A stretch of DNA of 43,449 bases from Zoogloea sp. (GCF_030157465.1 NZ_JAOAUU010000112.1:1-43449); one strand, 5' to 3'; counted from the first letter of the stretch, positions 8,869-20,016 are shown. The notes: generated by a model from the sequence alone, not told the origin. Program-made: numbers and translations.

Positions 8869-10764
8869 TCATAGTTCAACCTGGGTACCGAACTCCACCA
8901 CCCGGTTGGCCGGAATGCAGAAGAAATCGGCTGCGCTGTGGGCATTGCGGAACATCACGATGAAGAGGCGCTCCCGCCACAGCGCCATCGACGATCCTGT
9001 GCGCGGAATCAGGGTCTCGCGACCAAGGAAAAAAGACGATTCCATCAGTTCGAACGGCAGCCCCTGGCTTTCGCAGAGCGCCAGCGCCGCGGGAATGTCC
9101 GGATCATCCTTGAACCCGTAGCGGACAAAAACCCGGTAGAAGCCGAAGTCCAGCTCCTCGACCCTCACCCGATCGACCTCTGCCACATAGGGAATGTCCT
9201 CGGTGATGACGTTCACCAGCACCACGCGGGCGTGCAGCACCTTGTTGTGCAAAAGGTTGTGAAGCAGCGCCCGCGGCACGCCATCCGGCGCGGTGGTCAT
9301 GAAGACGCCAGTGCCCGGCACCCGCAGCGGAGGATCGTGGAACATCGAACAGATGAACATTTCCAGCGGCATCGTGTCCTGGCGCATTCTTTCGGCAAGC
9401 GCTTCGCGGCCCTTCTTCCATGTCATCAGCAGGGTGTACACCGCCAGCCCCATGGCCAGCGGAAACCAGCCGCCGTCGAGAACCTTGACGCTGTTGGCAC
9501 TGAAGAAGGCGAAATCCACGGTGAAGAACAGCGCCACAAAGCCCACGGCCCGCGCCCACCCCCAATGCCACAAGGCACGTACGACGAAAAAGGCCAGGAC
9601 GGTGTCGATCATCATCGTCAGCGTGACGGCGATACCGTAGGCCGACGCCAGCGCACTCGAGGACCGGAAGCCGAGCACCAGCGCAATCACCGCACCGAGC
9701 GACATCCAGTTCACGTTCGGCACGTAAATCTGGCCGACCTCCTTGTCCGAGGTGTGCACCACGTGCATTCGCGGCGAGTAGCCCAGCTGCACCGCCTGCT
9801 TGGTCAACGAGAACGCCCCTGAAATGACGGCCTGCGAGGCGATGATCGTCGCCAGCGTCGACAGACCGACCATCGGAATGAGCAAGGGCTCCGGCACCAG
9901 CAGGTAAAAGGGATTCTTGACGGCAGAAGGATCGTCGATGATCAGCGCGCCCTGCCCCAGGTAGTTGAGGTAGAGCGCCGGGAAAACATAGCCGAACCAG
10001 GCCACCTTGATGGGCCGGCGTCCAAAATGGCCCATGTCCGCATAAAGTGCCTCGCCCCCCGTGATGGCCAGCACCACGGCACCGAGCGCCAGGAAACCCG
10101 GCCAGTGATTGTCGGCGAAAAAGGCAAGGGCGTAAGCCGGATTGATCGCCTGCAGGACATCCGGGTGACGGACCACGTTGATGGCGCCAAGCACACCCAG
10201 CGTGGTGAACCAGAACAGCATGACCGGACCGAAAACCGCCCCGACCCGCGCCGTGCCCTTGCTCTGGATGACGAACAGGCCGGTCAGCACGACCAGCGAA
10301 ATCGGCAGCACGTAAGGGCGAAAGGCGGGCGTCGCGATCTCCAGCCCTTCGACCGCGGAGAGCACCGAAATGGCCGGAGTGATCATGCCGTCCCCGTAGA
10401 ACAGGGCCGCACCGAACAAACCCAGCATCGCCATGAGCGACCCCAGGCGCGGTGACTTGTTGGTTCGCATGGCCAGGGAGGTCAGGGCCATGATCCCCCC
10501 TTCGCCACGGTTGTCGGCCCGCATGATGTACACGACGTATTTCAGCGAAACAACGATGGTCAGCGCCCAGAACACCAGCGACAGGATTCCGAGCACGTTG
10601 TCCGGCGTGACCGGAACAGCATGGGGCCCGTTGAAGACCTCTTTCATCGTGTACAGAGGACTTGTACCGATATCACCGAAAACCACGCCCATCGCTGCAA
10701 GCGAAACCGGCAAGACCTGCAACCGAGATTGTCGGCTCTGCCCTTCTGCAAGCACTTGGGACAT
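8869..10764 (-). CDS. kup: Kup potassium uptake transporter
   Basis: 631 residues with about twelve membrane segments in the first ~430 residues and a hydrophilic C-terminal domain. The N-terminal motif GVVFGDIGTSPLYTMKEVF and the later GDGMITPAISVLSAVEGLE are characteristic of the Kup/HAK/KT family of proton-coupled potassium importers in the inner membrane. Length matches the family (about 620-630). The ATG at 10764 follows AGGAGA with normal spacing. It is monocistronic by position and divergent from the c-di-GMP protein at 11076. No truncation or missing motif was seen. Confidence 0.96.
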   Translation of the reverse strand: MSQVLAEGQSRQSRLQVLPVSLAAMGVVFGDIGTSPLYTMKEVFNGPHAVPVTPDNVLGILSLVFWALTIVVSLKYVVYIMRADNRGEGGIMALTSLAMRTNKSPRLGSLMAMLGLFGAALFYGDGMITPAISVLSAVEGLEIATPAFRPYVLPISLVVLTGLFVIQSKGTARVGAVFGPVMLFWFTTLGVLGAINVVRHPDVLQAINPAYALAFFADNHWPGFLALGAVVLAITGGEALYADMGHFGRRPIKVAWFGYVFPALYLNYLGQGALIIDDPSAVKNPFYLLVPEPLLIPMVGLSTLATIIASQAVISGAFSLTKQAVQLGYSPRMHVVHTSDKEVGQIYVPNVNWMSLGAVIALVLGFRSSSALASAYGIAVTLTMMIDTVLAFFVVRALWHWGWARAVGFVALFFTVDFAFFSANSVKVLDGGWFPLAMGLAVYTLLMTWKKGREALAERMRQDTMPLEMFICSMFHDPPLRVPGTGVFMTTAPDGVPRALLHNLLHNKVLHARVVLVNVITEDIPYVAEVDRVRVEELDFGFYRVFVRYGFKDDPDIPAALALCESQGLPFELMESSFFLGRETLIPRTGSSMALWRERLFIVMFRNAHSAADFFCIPANRVVEFGTQVEL

Positions 10765-11075
10765 TCAGCTCTCCTGATACAACTCGAACCAGGCCGCTCG
10801 GCCCGAATCTGAAATACCGCAAAATCGGCTATGAGCCGTACTCCCCCGCCATGCCCTGGCAGAGGCTGTGCGTCAGCACGAACGTGTCGCGCCCGACATT
10901 GGATCACGGATGTTACCGCATTGCAGCAAAAGCGCATGACCGGATGCCACTGCCCATGGATCATGGATCATGGTCATGCCGGCCGAATCGTCCTGCCCGC
11001 CCGTCAACCACGCCGCGATACAATTATTACAATCCAGACATTGGCGCTCCGCCTGCCCCCTTTTCATCCCATCCG
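10765..11075. other. Divergent intergenic region, kup / MASE1 c-di-GMP gene
   Basis: 311 bases. The reading frame of the downstream gene stays open through this stretch, but its composition is not protein-like, so I treat it as noncoding. It holds a tandem ATGGATC pair (10956-10969) inside an 8-bp inverted repeat GCATGACC/GGTCATGC (10934-10941 and 10972-10979), a possible operator. Two TACAAT hexamers (11019-11024, 11028-11033) could serve as -10 elements for the rightward gene, without a good -35. Confidence 0.4.
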
Positions 11076-14000
11076 ATGTTTCATTCCCATCGCATCAGTC
11101 CGCTTGCCGGAATCGCACTTGCCTACGCCGTTTGCGGCCTGATCGCCCTGCATATCGCGATTCCTCCCGGCTACGTTGCCCCCCTCTTTCCCGCGGCCGG
11201 AATCGCCCTGGCCGGCATGCTGATTTACGGCCCGCGCATCTGGCCGGCCATTCTGCTCGGTTCGCTGGTGACCAACGCCGAAGCGGTCATGCGCAGCGGC
11301 TTTGACAACTGGGGCTGGATCGTTCCCCTGTGCGTGGCCACCGGTGCCGTGCTGCAGGCCTTCGTCGGCGCCGCACTGGCGCGCCGCTGGGTGGGATTTC
11401 CCAACACGCTCGACACCGCGGGCGCGATCCTGCGTCTGCTCTTCATTGCCGCGCCGCTCAGCTGCCTTGTCAGTGCCAGCTTTGGCGTAGGCGCCCTGGT
11501 CATGCTCGACCTCCTGCCGCTCAACGAGGCCGGCTTCAGCTGGTGGAACTGGTGGGCGGGCGACGCCATCGGCATCCTCATCGCCACACCCTTGACGTTT
11601 GTCTTTATCGGCACCCCGCGGCGCGACTGGGCACCACGCCGGATGGCCATCGCCCTGCCCCTCACGGTTGCACTGATCCTCCTGACCGGTCTCGAAATAC
11701 AGGTCGCCAAATGGGAACACCAGCGCCTCCAGTCCCGCTTCGAGCGGGATGCCAGCCACCTGGCCAGCCTGGTGGTAACGCGTTTCTCCGATTACCTGGA
11801 CGTCCTCCAGTCCACCGAAAGAGTCATGGTCGCGGCCCCCGGGCTGGATCAGGAACACTTCGAACACTTTGCCGCCACCTGGCTGTCGCGCATCGGCGGG
11901 TTACAGGGCATCGGCTGGATTCCCCGCACGCCCCATGAAAGGCTTGGCGCACTGGAGCGAAGTGCCCGCGCCGTGCCGGCCACCCACGATTTCCGGGCGG
12001 TCGACCGCAGTGGCAACAACCAGTTGGCACCCCTGGCGCGCCGGGCCGAGTACTACGTCATCCGCCATGTCGCCCCGCTCGAGGGCAATCGCCGGGCTCT
12101 TGGCGTGAATGTGCTGTCAATCCCCCACGCGGCCGAGGCGATCAGCCGAACCCTGCTGGACGGCAAGGCGGCCGCCACCCGCACCTTCGAACTCACCCAG
12201 GAAACCGAGCGCAAGTTAGGCATCGTGATCTACCAGAAAACGCGGCAAGCCGGCACACACGCAGCCTTGCCCGCTGACGGAGTGGTCTTCGTCGCCCTGC
12301 GCATCGAAGATGCCCTCGAAGGCATTCTCGGTCCGAATCACATATCCGGCATCGGCTACTGCCTGGCCGAGATCACGCCGGAATACCCCACCGGCAGGCG
12401 GCTGGCCGGGCAGGCAAACTGCCCGGTGGCAGGCCAGCCCGGCGCGGGCGGTCTCACCCCGTGGCAGGAAATCTTCGATTTCGGCGGGCAGACCTGGAAG
12501 TTGAGTTTCGCCCCCGAACCCGGCTACACCCCCCTCCACCGCGGCTGGGAAACCTGGACACTGATGGCTATCGGACTTGTCTCGACCGGCATGCTCGGCG
12601 CCTTTCTGCTCTCAACAACGGGCCACGCCCGCCGCGTCGAAGAACTTGTCACCCGGCGCACCGCCGAGCTGGCCGAGGCCGGCCAGCGCCTGCATGCCCA
12701 GCAGGCCATCCTCACCCATGCCGAGCGGATCGCCCGGCTTGGCAGCTGGGAAGCCAGGCCGGGCACCGGCGAAGGTCACTGGTCTGCCGAGCTGTACCGA
12801 ATCCTGGGGCTGGAGCAGAACGGGGACGGCAGCCTCGCCGCACTGGTTGCCGCGATCCATCCGGACGACCGCGCCACGCTGCAAAAGGCCCTGCGGGAAG
12901 CCGAAGAGCGGCAGTCCGCCACAAGCTTCGATGTGCGCCTGCCGAAGGCCGGCAACAACAGCCCCATCCTTCACTTCTCCATCGAAGCCGCCCCCGGCCC
13001 CGGCGGCACGGCAATGCTGCGCGGAACCGTCCAGGACGTCACCGCCATCCGCGCCACCGAAGCGCACATCCAGTACCTGGCCCACTACGACACCCTGACC
13101 GGGCTGCCCAACCGCACCCTCTGGGCCCACCGCGCCGAGCAGGCCCTCGCCATTGCACGCCGGCACCAGCTGCGGCTGGGCGTGCTGTTTCTCGACCTGG
13201 ACAACTTCAAGACCATCAACGACACCCTCGGCCACCCGACCGGTGACCGCCTGCTGTCGGGTGTCGCCGGACGCCTGTCGGACTGCCTGCGCGACGAGGA
13301 CGTCCTGGCCCGTCTCGGCGGCGACGAATTCGTCATTCTGCTGCCCCACCTGAACCGGCCCGACGACGCCGCCATCGTGGCCCAGAAGCTCATCGCCAGT
13401 CTGACCGCGCCCTTCCAGATCGAAAACCACGACCTGATCATCACCACCAGCATCGGCATTGCCCTTTACCCCGGCAACGGCGCGGACATGGCTGCGCTGC
13501 TGAAGCACGCCGACACCGCCATGTACGACGCCAAGAACGGGGGTCGCAACGATTTCCGTTTCTTCACACCGGACATGAACAGCCGCGCCTTCGCCCGCCT
13601 CAAGCTCGAAAACGCCCTGCGCCGGGCGATCGAGCGCGACGAATTGCTGCTCGAATACCAGCCCCAATGGGAAATGCCAGCCCGGCGCCTGATCGGCGTC
13701 GAAGCGCTGATACGCTGGGACAATCCCGAAAACGGGCGGATTTCGCCCAACGAATTCATTCCGGTCGCCGAAGATAGCGGCATCATCCACGCCATCGGCG
13801 ACTGGGTGCTGCGCGAAGCGTGCCGCCAGCAAGCGGCCTGGCAGGCCGCCGGGCTGCCGCCAATCACCGTGGCAATCAACATCTCCGCACTGCAGTTTCG
13901 CAAACAGGGGTTTGTCGACAGAGTGCGCGAGATCATCCAGAACAGCGGCGCCGAGCCGCGCTTCCTGGAGCTGGAACTCACCGAAAGCGCGCTGATGCAG

Positions 14001-14381
14001 CCGACCCCCGAAACCGAAACCCAGCTCGCCACGCTGCGCGGCATGGGCCTCGGCCTCGCCCTCGATGATTTCGGCACCGGCTACTCAAGCCTGTCCTACC
14101 TCAAGCGGCTGCCGCTCACGCACCTCAAGATCGACCGCTCCTTCATTCGCGACCTGCCCGGCGACACGGAAGACGCCGCCATTGCCACGGCCACCCTGTC
14201 CATCGCCCGCGACCTCGGGCTCGAAGTGGTGGCTGAAGGCGTCGAAACCGAAGCCCAGCGGGATTTTCTGCTCGAGCGCCAGTGCCGGATCATGCAAGGC
14301 TTCCTGTTCGCCCGGCCACAGCCAGCGGCAGACATCACCCGCCTGCTCGAAGCCGAAGCCTCGGCCAGCACCCGGGCCTGA
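11076..14381 (+). CDS. MASE1-CHASE-PAS-GGDEF-EAL membrane c-di-GMP protein
   Basis: 1101 residues. Residues ~5-205 are a multi-span MASE1 sensor; ~220-490 a periplasmic CHASE-type domain ending in a membrane segment (~495-512); ~540-650 a PAS domain; ~665-835 GGDEF; ~845-1095 EAL. The cyclase motif GGDEF (748-752) is intact, with an RxxD inhibitory site five residues before it (RDED). The phosphodiesterase motif EAL (876-878), DDFGTGYSSL and EGVETE are intact, so both activities are possible. The frame is open further upstream, but the ATG at 11076 begins exactly where MASE1 similarity begins; there is no clear ribosome site. It ends 13 bases before the convergent pilR stop. Confidence 0.88.
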   Translation: MFHSHRISPLAGIALAYAVCGLIALHIAIPPGYVAPLFPAAGIALAGMLIYGPRIWPAILLGSLVTNAEAVMRSGFDNWGWIVPLCVATGAVLQAFVGAALARRWVGFPNTLDTAGAILRLLFIAAPLSCLVSASFGVGALVMLDLLPLNEAGFSWWNWWAGDAIGILIATPLTFVFIGTPRRDWAPRRMAIALPLTVALILLTGLEIQVAKWEHQRLQSRFERDASHLASLVVTRFSDYLDVLQSTERVMVAAPGLDQEHFEHFAATWLSRIGGLQGIGWIPRTPHERLGALERSARAVPATHDFRAVDRSGNNQLAPLARRAEYYVIRHVAPLEGNRRALGVNVLSIPHAAEAISRTLLDGKAAATRTFELTQETERKLGIVIYQKTRQAGTHAALPADGVVFVALRIEDALEGILGPNHISGIGYCLAEITPEYPTGRRLAGQANCPVAGQPGAGGLTPWQEIFDFGGQTWKLSFAPEPGYTPLHRGWETWTLMAIGLVSTGMLGAFLLSTTGHARRVEELVTRRTAELAEAGQRLHAQQAILTHAERIARLGSWEARPGTGEGHWSAELYRILGLEQNGDGSLAALVAAIHPDDRATLQKALREAEERQSATSFDVRLPKAGNNSPILHFSIEAAPGPGGTAMLRGTVQDVTAIRATEAHIQYLAHYDTLTGLPNRTLWAHRAEQALAIARRHQLRLGVLFLDLDNFKTINDTLGHPTGDRLLSGVAGRLSDCLRDEDVLARLGGDEFVILLPHLNRPDDAAIVAQKLIASLTAPFQIENHDLIITTSIGIALYPGNGADMAALLKHADTAMYDAKNGGRNDFRFFTPDMNSRAFARLKLENALRRAIERDELLLEYQPQWEMPARRLIGVEALIRWDNPENGRISPNEFIPVAEDSGIIHAIGDWVLREACRQQAAWQAAGLPPITVAINISALQFRKQGFVDRVREIIQNSGAEPRFLELELTESALMQPTPETETQLATLRGMGLGLALDDFGTGYSSLSYLKRLPLTHLKIDRSFIRDLPGDTEDAAIATATLSIARDLGLEVVAEGVETEAQRDFLLERQCRIMQGFLFARPQPAADITRLLEAEASASTRA

Positions 14382-14394
14382 AACCCGCGCCCCG

Positions 14395-15768
14395 CTACTC
14401 CTTGATGCCCAGGCGCTCCAGGCGGTAGCGCAGCGAGCGGAACGTCACCCCCAGCGCCCGCGCGGCCGCGGTGCGGTTGCCGCCGGATTTGTCGAGGGCC
14501 TCCTCGATCACCTGGCGCTCCACCAGGTCGAGATAGTCCTGAAGGTCGGCCCCGCCGGGCGTTGCCTGTGCTGCCGGGCTCGCCTCGCCCTGGTCGGCCG
14601 GATCAAGCATCAGATCGTCGGCCTTGATCAGCTCGCCGCTCGACAGCGCCAGCGCCCGCTCGAGAATGTTTTCCAGCTCACGTACGTTGCCCGGAAAGGC
14701 GTAGGCCTTCAGCGCCGCAAACGCGTCGGCCGTGAGCCTCGCCGTGGGCAGCCCCGACGATTCCGACAGGCGTGCCAGCAGGGTTTCGGCCAGCTGCGGA
14801 ATGTCCTCGCTGCGCTCCCGCAGGGCCGGCATGCGCAGCTCAATGACATTAAGGCGATAAAACAGATCCTGACGGAAGCGGGCGGCATCGACCATCGCCT
14901 TCAGGTTCTGGTGGGTGGCGCTGAGAATACGCACGTCCACGCTGGTTTCGACGGTGTCACCCAGACGGCGGAACTTCTTCTCCTGGATCGCCCTGAGCAG
15001 CTTGACCTGCATCGGCAGCGGCAGGTCGGCCACCTCGTCGAGGAACAACGTGCCCCCGTGCGCAGCCTGGAAGAAACCTTCGCGGTCACTGTCGGCGCCG
15101 GTGAAAGCGCCCTTCTTAGCCCCGAAGAATTCGCTCTCCATGAGGTTCTCGGGAATCGCGCCACAGTTCACCGCGACAAACGGCGCCGCGGCCCGCGGCC
15201 CGAGATCGTGGATCATCCGCGCCGCGCGCTCCTTGCCGCTGCCCGATTCGCCGGAAATGAAAACCGGCGCCTGGCTGCGGGCAAGCTTGTCGATCAGCGA
15301 GCGAACCTGGACCATCGCCGGCGATTCACCGGTCAGGCTGGAGCTGTCCTTGCGCTCGCCTTCATCGGTCTTCGACGAGAGCGAAAACACCGATTTCACC
15401 AGCGCCCGCAGTTGGTCGATGGAAACCGGCTTGGAGAGGTAGTCGAAGGCACCGGCCTTGAGCGCCGTCACCGCGTTGTCCATGCTGCCAAAAGCGGTGA
15501 TCACCGCCACCGGCAGGTCGCGCAGGTTTTCCGAGATGTAGCGCACCAGCTCGAGGCCATCGCCGTCAGGCAGGCGCATGTCGGTCAGGCACAGGCGGTA
15601 GCGCTTCTCGCCGAGCAGGCGACGGGCCTCGGCGAGGCTTGCCGCACCGTCGCTGGCCAGGCCAAGGCGCAGCATGGTCAGTTCGAGCAGTTCGCGGATG
15701 TCGTCCTCGTCGTCGACGATGAGCACGTCCGGGCCACTGGAGCGTGCTCGTCTTTCAATCTGGGTCAT
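14395..15768 (-). CDS. pilR: PilR-like sigma-54 response regulator
   Basis: 457 residues: receiver domain with phosphoacceptor Asp63 (LTDMRLPDGDG), AAA+ sigma-54 activator with Walker A GESGSGKE and the GAFTGA loop, and a C-terminal Fis-type helix-turn-helix (GNRTAAARALGVTFRSLRY). The C-terminal sequence and the adjoining PilS-type kinase indicate PilR, the activator of type IV pilin transcription. Its ATG overlaps the pilS stop as ATGA (15765-15768), so the pair is translationally coupled. The pilin genes it should control are not in the window. It is a separate regulator from PrsR, so the window encodes two sigma-54 activators. Confidence 0.9.
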   Translation of the reverse strand: MTQIERRARSSGPDVLIVDDEDDIRELLELTMLRLGLASDGAASLAEARRLLGEKRYRLCLTDMRLPDGDGLELVRYISENLRDLPVAVITAFGSMDNAVTALKAGAFDYLSKPVSIDQLRALVKSVFSLSSKTDEGERKDSSSLTGESPAMVQVRSLIDKLARSQAPVFISGESGSGKERAARMIHDLGPRAAAPFVAVNCGAIPENLMESEFFGAKKGAFTGADSDREGFFQAAHGGTLFLDEVADLPLPMQVKLLRAIQEKKFRRLGDTVETSVDVRILSATHQNLKAMVDAARFRQDLFYRLNVIELRMPALRERSEDIPQLAETLLARLSESSGLPTARLTADAFAALKAYAFPGNVRELENILERALALSSGELIKADDLMLDPADQGEASPAAQATPGGADLQDYLDLVERQVIEEALDKSGGNRTAAARALGVTFRSLRYRLERLGIKE

Positions 15769-17375
15769 GGTTTGACGCGTCCGATGATGCGGAAATGGGC
15801 TCCGGACAACGGAGCCGGATCAGGCGGGCTGAAGCGCGCCGGCGGCACGTTCACGCACAGTTCGAGCACCGCACCGTTGGCTTCGGCCAGCTCCCGGGAA
15901 ATGTAAAGCCCAAGACCTGTCCCTTTCGAATGGGTGGTGAAAAACGGTTCAAAAACCTGTGCCCGCAAGGGCTCCGGAATACCCGGCCCGTCGTCGCAGA
16001 CATCCAGCGCTACGCGACCGTCATCTCGCAGCGCAGCATCGATTTTTACCGCAGCGGGCCCGCCACTGCAATGCCGGCGTGCGTTTCCGACCAGATTCCA
16101 GAGGATTTGCCGCAGATGGGTGCGATCCATCGCCATCTCGATGCCGGGCGGCACGGTACTCACAACCACGCCCTGCCCGGCGGCGCCTTCGGTCAGCGCA
16201 AACTCGTCCAGGAATTCGGCCACAAAATCCGCCAGCGGCAGGGCTTCCGGCAGCGCTTCGTCGCGCCGGCCAAGGGCCAGCACATCGGCCACCAGACGGT
16301 CGATGCGCTGGGCGTTGTTGCCGATGATGCGGATCAGCCGGGCCTGCATCTCGCTGCGCTTTTCGTCCAGCAGCAACTCGGCCGCCTGATAGACGGAGGC
16401 CAGCGGATTGCGGATCTCGTGGGCGATACTGGCGGTGAGCCGCCCCAGCGCCGCCAGCTTGACCTGCTGGATCTGGCGGTGGATGCGGTCGAAGTCTTCA
16501 AGATAAACCAGGGTTTCGTTGGCCTCACCCGCGGCCAGAAAACGCGCCAGCAGCATCTTTCCGCTGCCGTCGGCGCGGAAGCTGTGGGCCGAATCACCCT
16601 GCTCCGCGCGACGCTTCAACTCGCGCTCGAGGGCCGGCGCGCACGCGCCAAGAACGAGGCCTTCGCGCAGGCTGGCACCCAGCAGCGCCACCGCCTGGGG
16701 GTTGAACTGGCGCACCACGCCGCCCTCCCCGAGCACCAGCACGCCGTCCTGCATGTCCTGGATGATCTGCTGGTTCAAGCGCAACTGGCTGGCCAGATCG
16801 GCCCCCCGCTGACGCGCCAGGTTTTCGTTGGCAAGGGCCCGCAAGGCCAGCAGGCGTGCCACCTGGGCGATGGCAAAAAAGCCGATGCAGGTGACGCCGA
16901 CGGTAAAAAAATCCACCGTATCCCGCCCGGAGAGCAGGCGGAACATGTTTTCAAGCAGCACCGCCAGCGTTGCATAGGCCGCGTAGAACAGCACCATGCG
17001 CCCCTGCCCCACCAGCCCGGCGCCCGCCAGGGCAATCAGGATGAGGATGGGAATGCCGCTGCGGTAGCCGCCACTGGCCCACATGATGAGCGTCAGCAGG
17101 GTGATGTCGACGAGCACCTGCAGGGTGATCAGCCGGCTTCGGCCCAGCACCCGGGCGGCATCCGGAAAACCGAGGATCAGCACCGCCGCCAGGTAGGCGA
17201 AAGAGGATCCGAAGAAGATCGTCGGTGAATCCCCTCCGAGCTGGAGGGCTCTCCCGGCCACCAGAAACAGGCCGGACAGGATCAGACGGAAAAGATTGAG
17301 GTAGCGCAGCGGCTCCGCGCGGCCGGCTTCATCTGCGAAGTCCGGCGAATCAAGATTGAGCTGCGCGCCTTTCAC
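15765..17375 (-). CDS. pilS: PilS-like membrane histidine kinase
   Basis: 536 residues. The first ~190 contain six hydrophobic membrane segments, the PilS arrangement; a PAS-like region follows (QDMQDGVLVLGEGG), then the phosphoacceptor box SIAHEIRNPLASVYQAAELL and an ATPase domain with N box NLVGNARRH, DDGPGIPE and GTGLGLYI. It starts at a GTG (17375) that overlaps the stop of the upstream small gene as GTGA; no better ATG exists before the first membrane segment. PilS proteins respond to the state of pilin in the inner membrane. Neighbours and order (PP0621 gene, pilS, pilR) support the call. Confidence 0.9.
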   Translation of the reverse strand: MKGAQLNLDSPDFADEAGRAEPLRYLNLFRLILSGLFLVAGRALQLGGDSPTIFFGSSFAYLAAVLILGFPDAARVLGRSRLITLQVLVDITLLTLIMWASGGYRSGIPILILIALAGAGLVGQGRMVLFYAAYATLAVLLENMFRLLSGRDTVDFFTVGVTCIGFFAIAQVARLLALRALANENLARQRGADLASQLRLNQQIIQDMQDGVLVLGEGGVVRQFNPQAVALLGASLREGLVLGACAPALERELKRRAEQGDSAHSFRADGSGKMLLARFLAAGEANETLVYLEDFDRIHRQIQQVKLAALGRLTASIAHEIRNPLASVYQAAELLLDEKRSEMQARLIRIIGNNAQRIDRLVADVLALGRRDEALPEALPLADFVAEFLDEFALTEGAAGQGVVVSTVPPGIEMAMDRTHLRQILWNLVGNARRHCSGGPAAVKIDAALRDDGRVALDVCDDGPGIPEPLRAQVFEPFFTTHSKGTGLGLYISRELAEANGAVLELCVNVPPARFSPPDPAPLSGAHFRIIGRVKP

Positions 17376-17644
17376 CGGCGCACGCCAAGACGGCGATGCT
17401 CGTCCGAGCAGAAGAACTCACCCGCCCCACGGACGCTTTCGCTTTCGGGCACATGCAGGCCGCAATGGGCGCAGGCCACCATCTGCTCGATCTCCGGGTG
17501 TTCAGCCTCACGCTGCCGGCCGCCACCTGCCGCGTCCGGCCCTTCGCCGGCGGCCTTGCCGGCCTTGCCGCCCTTGCCACGCAAGGCGCGCCGCGCATAA
17601 AAAAGACCGATCAGAAAAAGAACAAACAGAAGAAGATTGCGCAC
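17372..17644 (-). CDS. PP0621-family small protein with zinc-ribbon-like tail
   Basis: 90 residues. One N-terminal membrane segment (LLLFVLFLIGLFYARRAL), a basic Gly/Ala-rich linker, and a C-terminal segment with CAHCGLHVPESE and FFCSDEHRRL, giving Cys-x2-Cys and a later Cys/His that may bind zinc. This matches the PP0621 family of small proteins commonly found directly before pilS. The start is a GTG (17644) with GGAG eight bases upstream; its stop overlaps the pilS GTG. Function is unknown; operon position suggests a link to PilS or pilus sensing. Confidence 0.75.
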   Translation of the reverse strand: MRNLLLFVLFLIGLFYARRALRGKGGKAGKAAGEGPDAAGGGRQREAEHPEIEQMVACAHCGLHVPESESVRGAGEFFCSDEHRRLGVRR

Positions 17645-17674
17645 GAGCGAGGCTCCAGAAATATCCGACCCAGT

Positions 17675-18835
17675 TTAGCAGAAGCGTTCCAGCCGCTCGA
17701 AGGCCGCCGCCAGCGTCTCGTCCCGCTTGGCAAAGCAGAAGCGGATGACCTTCTCGTCGTGCCCGTCGCCAAAAAATGCCGACAAGGGAATCGCCGCCAC
17801 ACCCACCTCGCGGGTCAGCCAGTCGACGAATCGGGTATCCGGCGCATCCGAGATTGCGCCGTAGCGGGCCGTCTGGAAGTAGGTGCCGGTGCAGGGCAGC
17901 AGCTCGAAACCGGTGCGGGCCAGCCCGGCCCGGAACGTATCGCGCTTGGCCTGGTAGAAGGCAGCCAGCTCGAGATAACGCGAGGAGTCGGCCATGTAAT
18001 CGGCCAGCGCCAGTTGTACCGGCGTATTCACCGTGAACACATTGAACTGATGCACCTTGCGAAACTCGGCCATCAGTTCGCGCGGGGCCAGCACGTAGCC
18101 GACCTTCCAGCCGGTCACGTGGTAAGTCTTGCCAAAGCTCGATACCACCACGCTGCGCTGGGCCAGATCGGGGTAGCGGGCAACGCTCTCGTGACGCAGG
18201 CCGTCAAAAACGATGTGCTCATAGACCTCGTCCGCCACCACGATGATGCCGGTGCCGGCGGTAATGGCCGCCAGCTCGCGCAGATCGTCGGCCAGCCACA
18301 CCGTGCCGCTCGGGTTGTGGGGCGTGTTGATCATGATCATGCGTGTTCTGGGCGACACCAGTGCGCGCACCGCGGCCCAGTCGGGGCGGTAATCCGGCGC
18401 CGCCAGCCGGGCCCGGCGCACCACACCGCCAGCCAGCTCGATGGCCGGCACGTAGGAATCGTAAACCGGCTCGAAAACGATCACCTCGTCGCCCGGATGC
18501 ACCAGCGCCGCCACTGCGGTGAAGAGCGCCTGGGTTGCCCCGGCCGTTACCGTGATCTCCAGCTCCGGGTCGTAATCGGCACCATACAGCGCCCGCACCT
18601 TGGCGGCGATCGCCCCCCGCAGGGCCGGCACGCCGGCCATTGGCGCGTACTGGTTGTGGCCGGCACGCATCCAGTGGGCCACGCGTTCGAAGAGCACATC
18701 CCCGGCGTTGAAGTCGGGAAACCCCTGGGACAGGTTGATCGCCCCGCACTCCTGGGCCAGGCGGGACATCGTGGTAAAGATGGTCGTGCCAACCGTGGGC
18801 AGGCGGGAAACGACAGCGGCAGGAAAACTGGGCAT
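17675..18835 (-). CDS. PLP-dependent aminotransferase, methionine aminotransferase (YbdL/MtnE-like)
   Basis: 386 residues, fold-type I aminotransferase. The segments NLSQGFPDFN, NQYAPMAGVPALR, NTPHNPSGTVW and the PLP-lysine loop SSFGKTYHVTGWKVGY (Lys236) match YbdL-type methionine/aromatic aminotransferases that convert the 2-oxo acid KMTB to methionine. The frame starts with a GTG at 18844, but GGAG overlaps that codon and stands eight bases before the ATG at 18835, so the ATG is chosen. It is divergent from mtnA, 119 bases away, which supports a role in sulfur salvage. Kynurenine aminotransferase activity is possible in the same family. Confidence 0.85.
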   Translation of the reverse strand: MPSFPAAVVSRLPTVGTTIFTTMSRLAQECGAINLSQGFPDFNAGDVLFERVAHWMRAGHNQYAPMAGVPALRGAIAAKVRALYGADYDPELEITVTAGATQALFTAVAALVHPGDEVIVFEPVYDSYVPAIELAGGVVRRARLAAPDYRPDWAAVRALVSPRTRMIMINTPHNPSGTVWLADDLRELAAITAGTGIIVVADEVYEHIVFDGLRHESVARYPDLAQRSVVVSSFGKTYHVTGWKVGYVLAPRELMAEFRKVHQFNVFTVNTPVQLALADYMADSSRYLELAAFYQAKRDTFRAGLARTGFELLPCTGTYFQTARYGAISDAPDTRFVDWLTREVGVAAIPLSAFFGDGHDEKVIRFCFAKRDETLAAAFERLERFC

Positions 18836-18954
18836 GGCACTCACTCCGGAACAGGCCGGGCGATTCTGGCAGATGCAGCCCGCTGCGGCCAGCCACGCCA
18901 GGCGGTGCGCCGCTACAATCGCCTCCCCGACGACTTTCGAGCTGAAGGAAACCC

Positions 18955-20016
<1,062 letters not shown>

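Noticed and set aside
10662-11075. Upstream extension of the MASE1 GGDEF-EAL gene by 138 codons
   Set aside because: It overlaps the kup start, lacks a ribosome site and is low in protein-like composition; MASE1 similarity begins at the ATG at 11076.
14065-15906. 613-codon plus-strand frame across the end of the c-di-GMP gene and pilR
   Set aside because: Overlaps two well-supported genes in other frames, and the translation has no recognisable domain.
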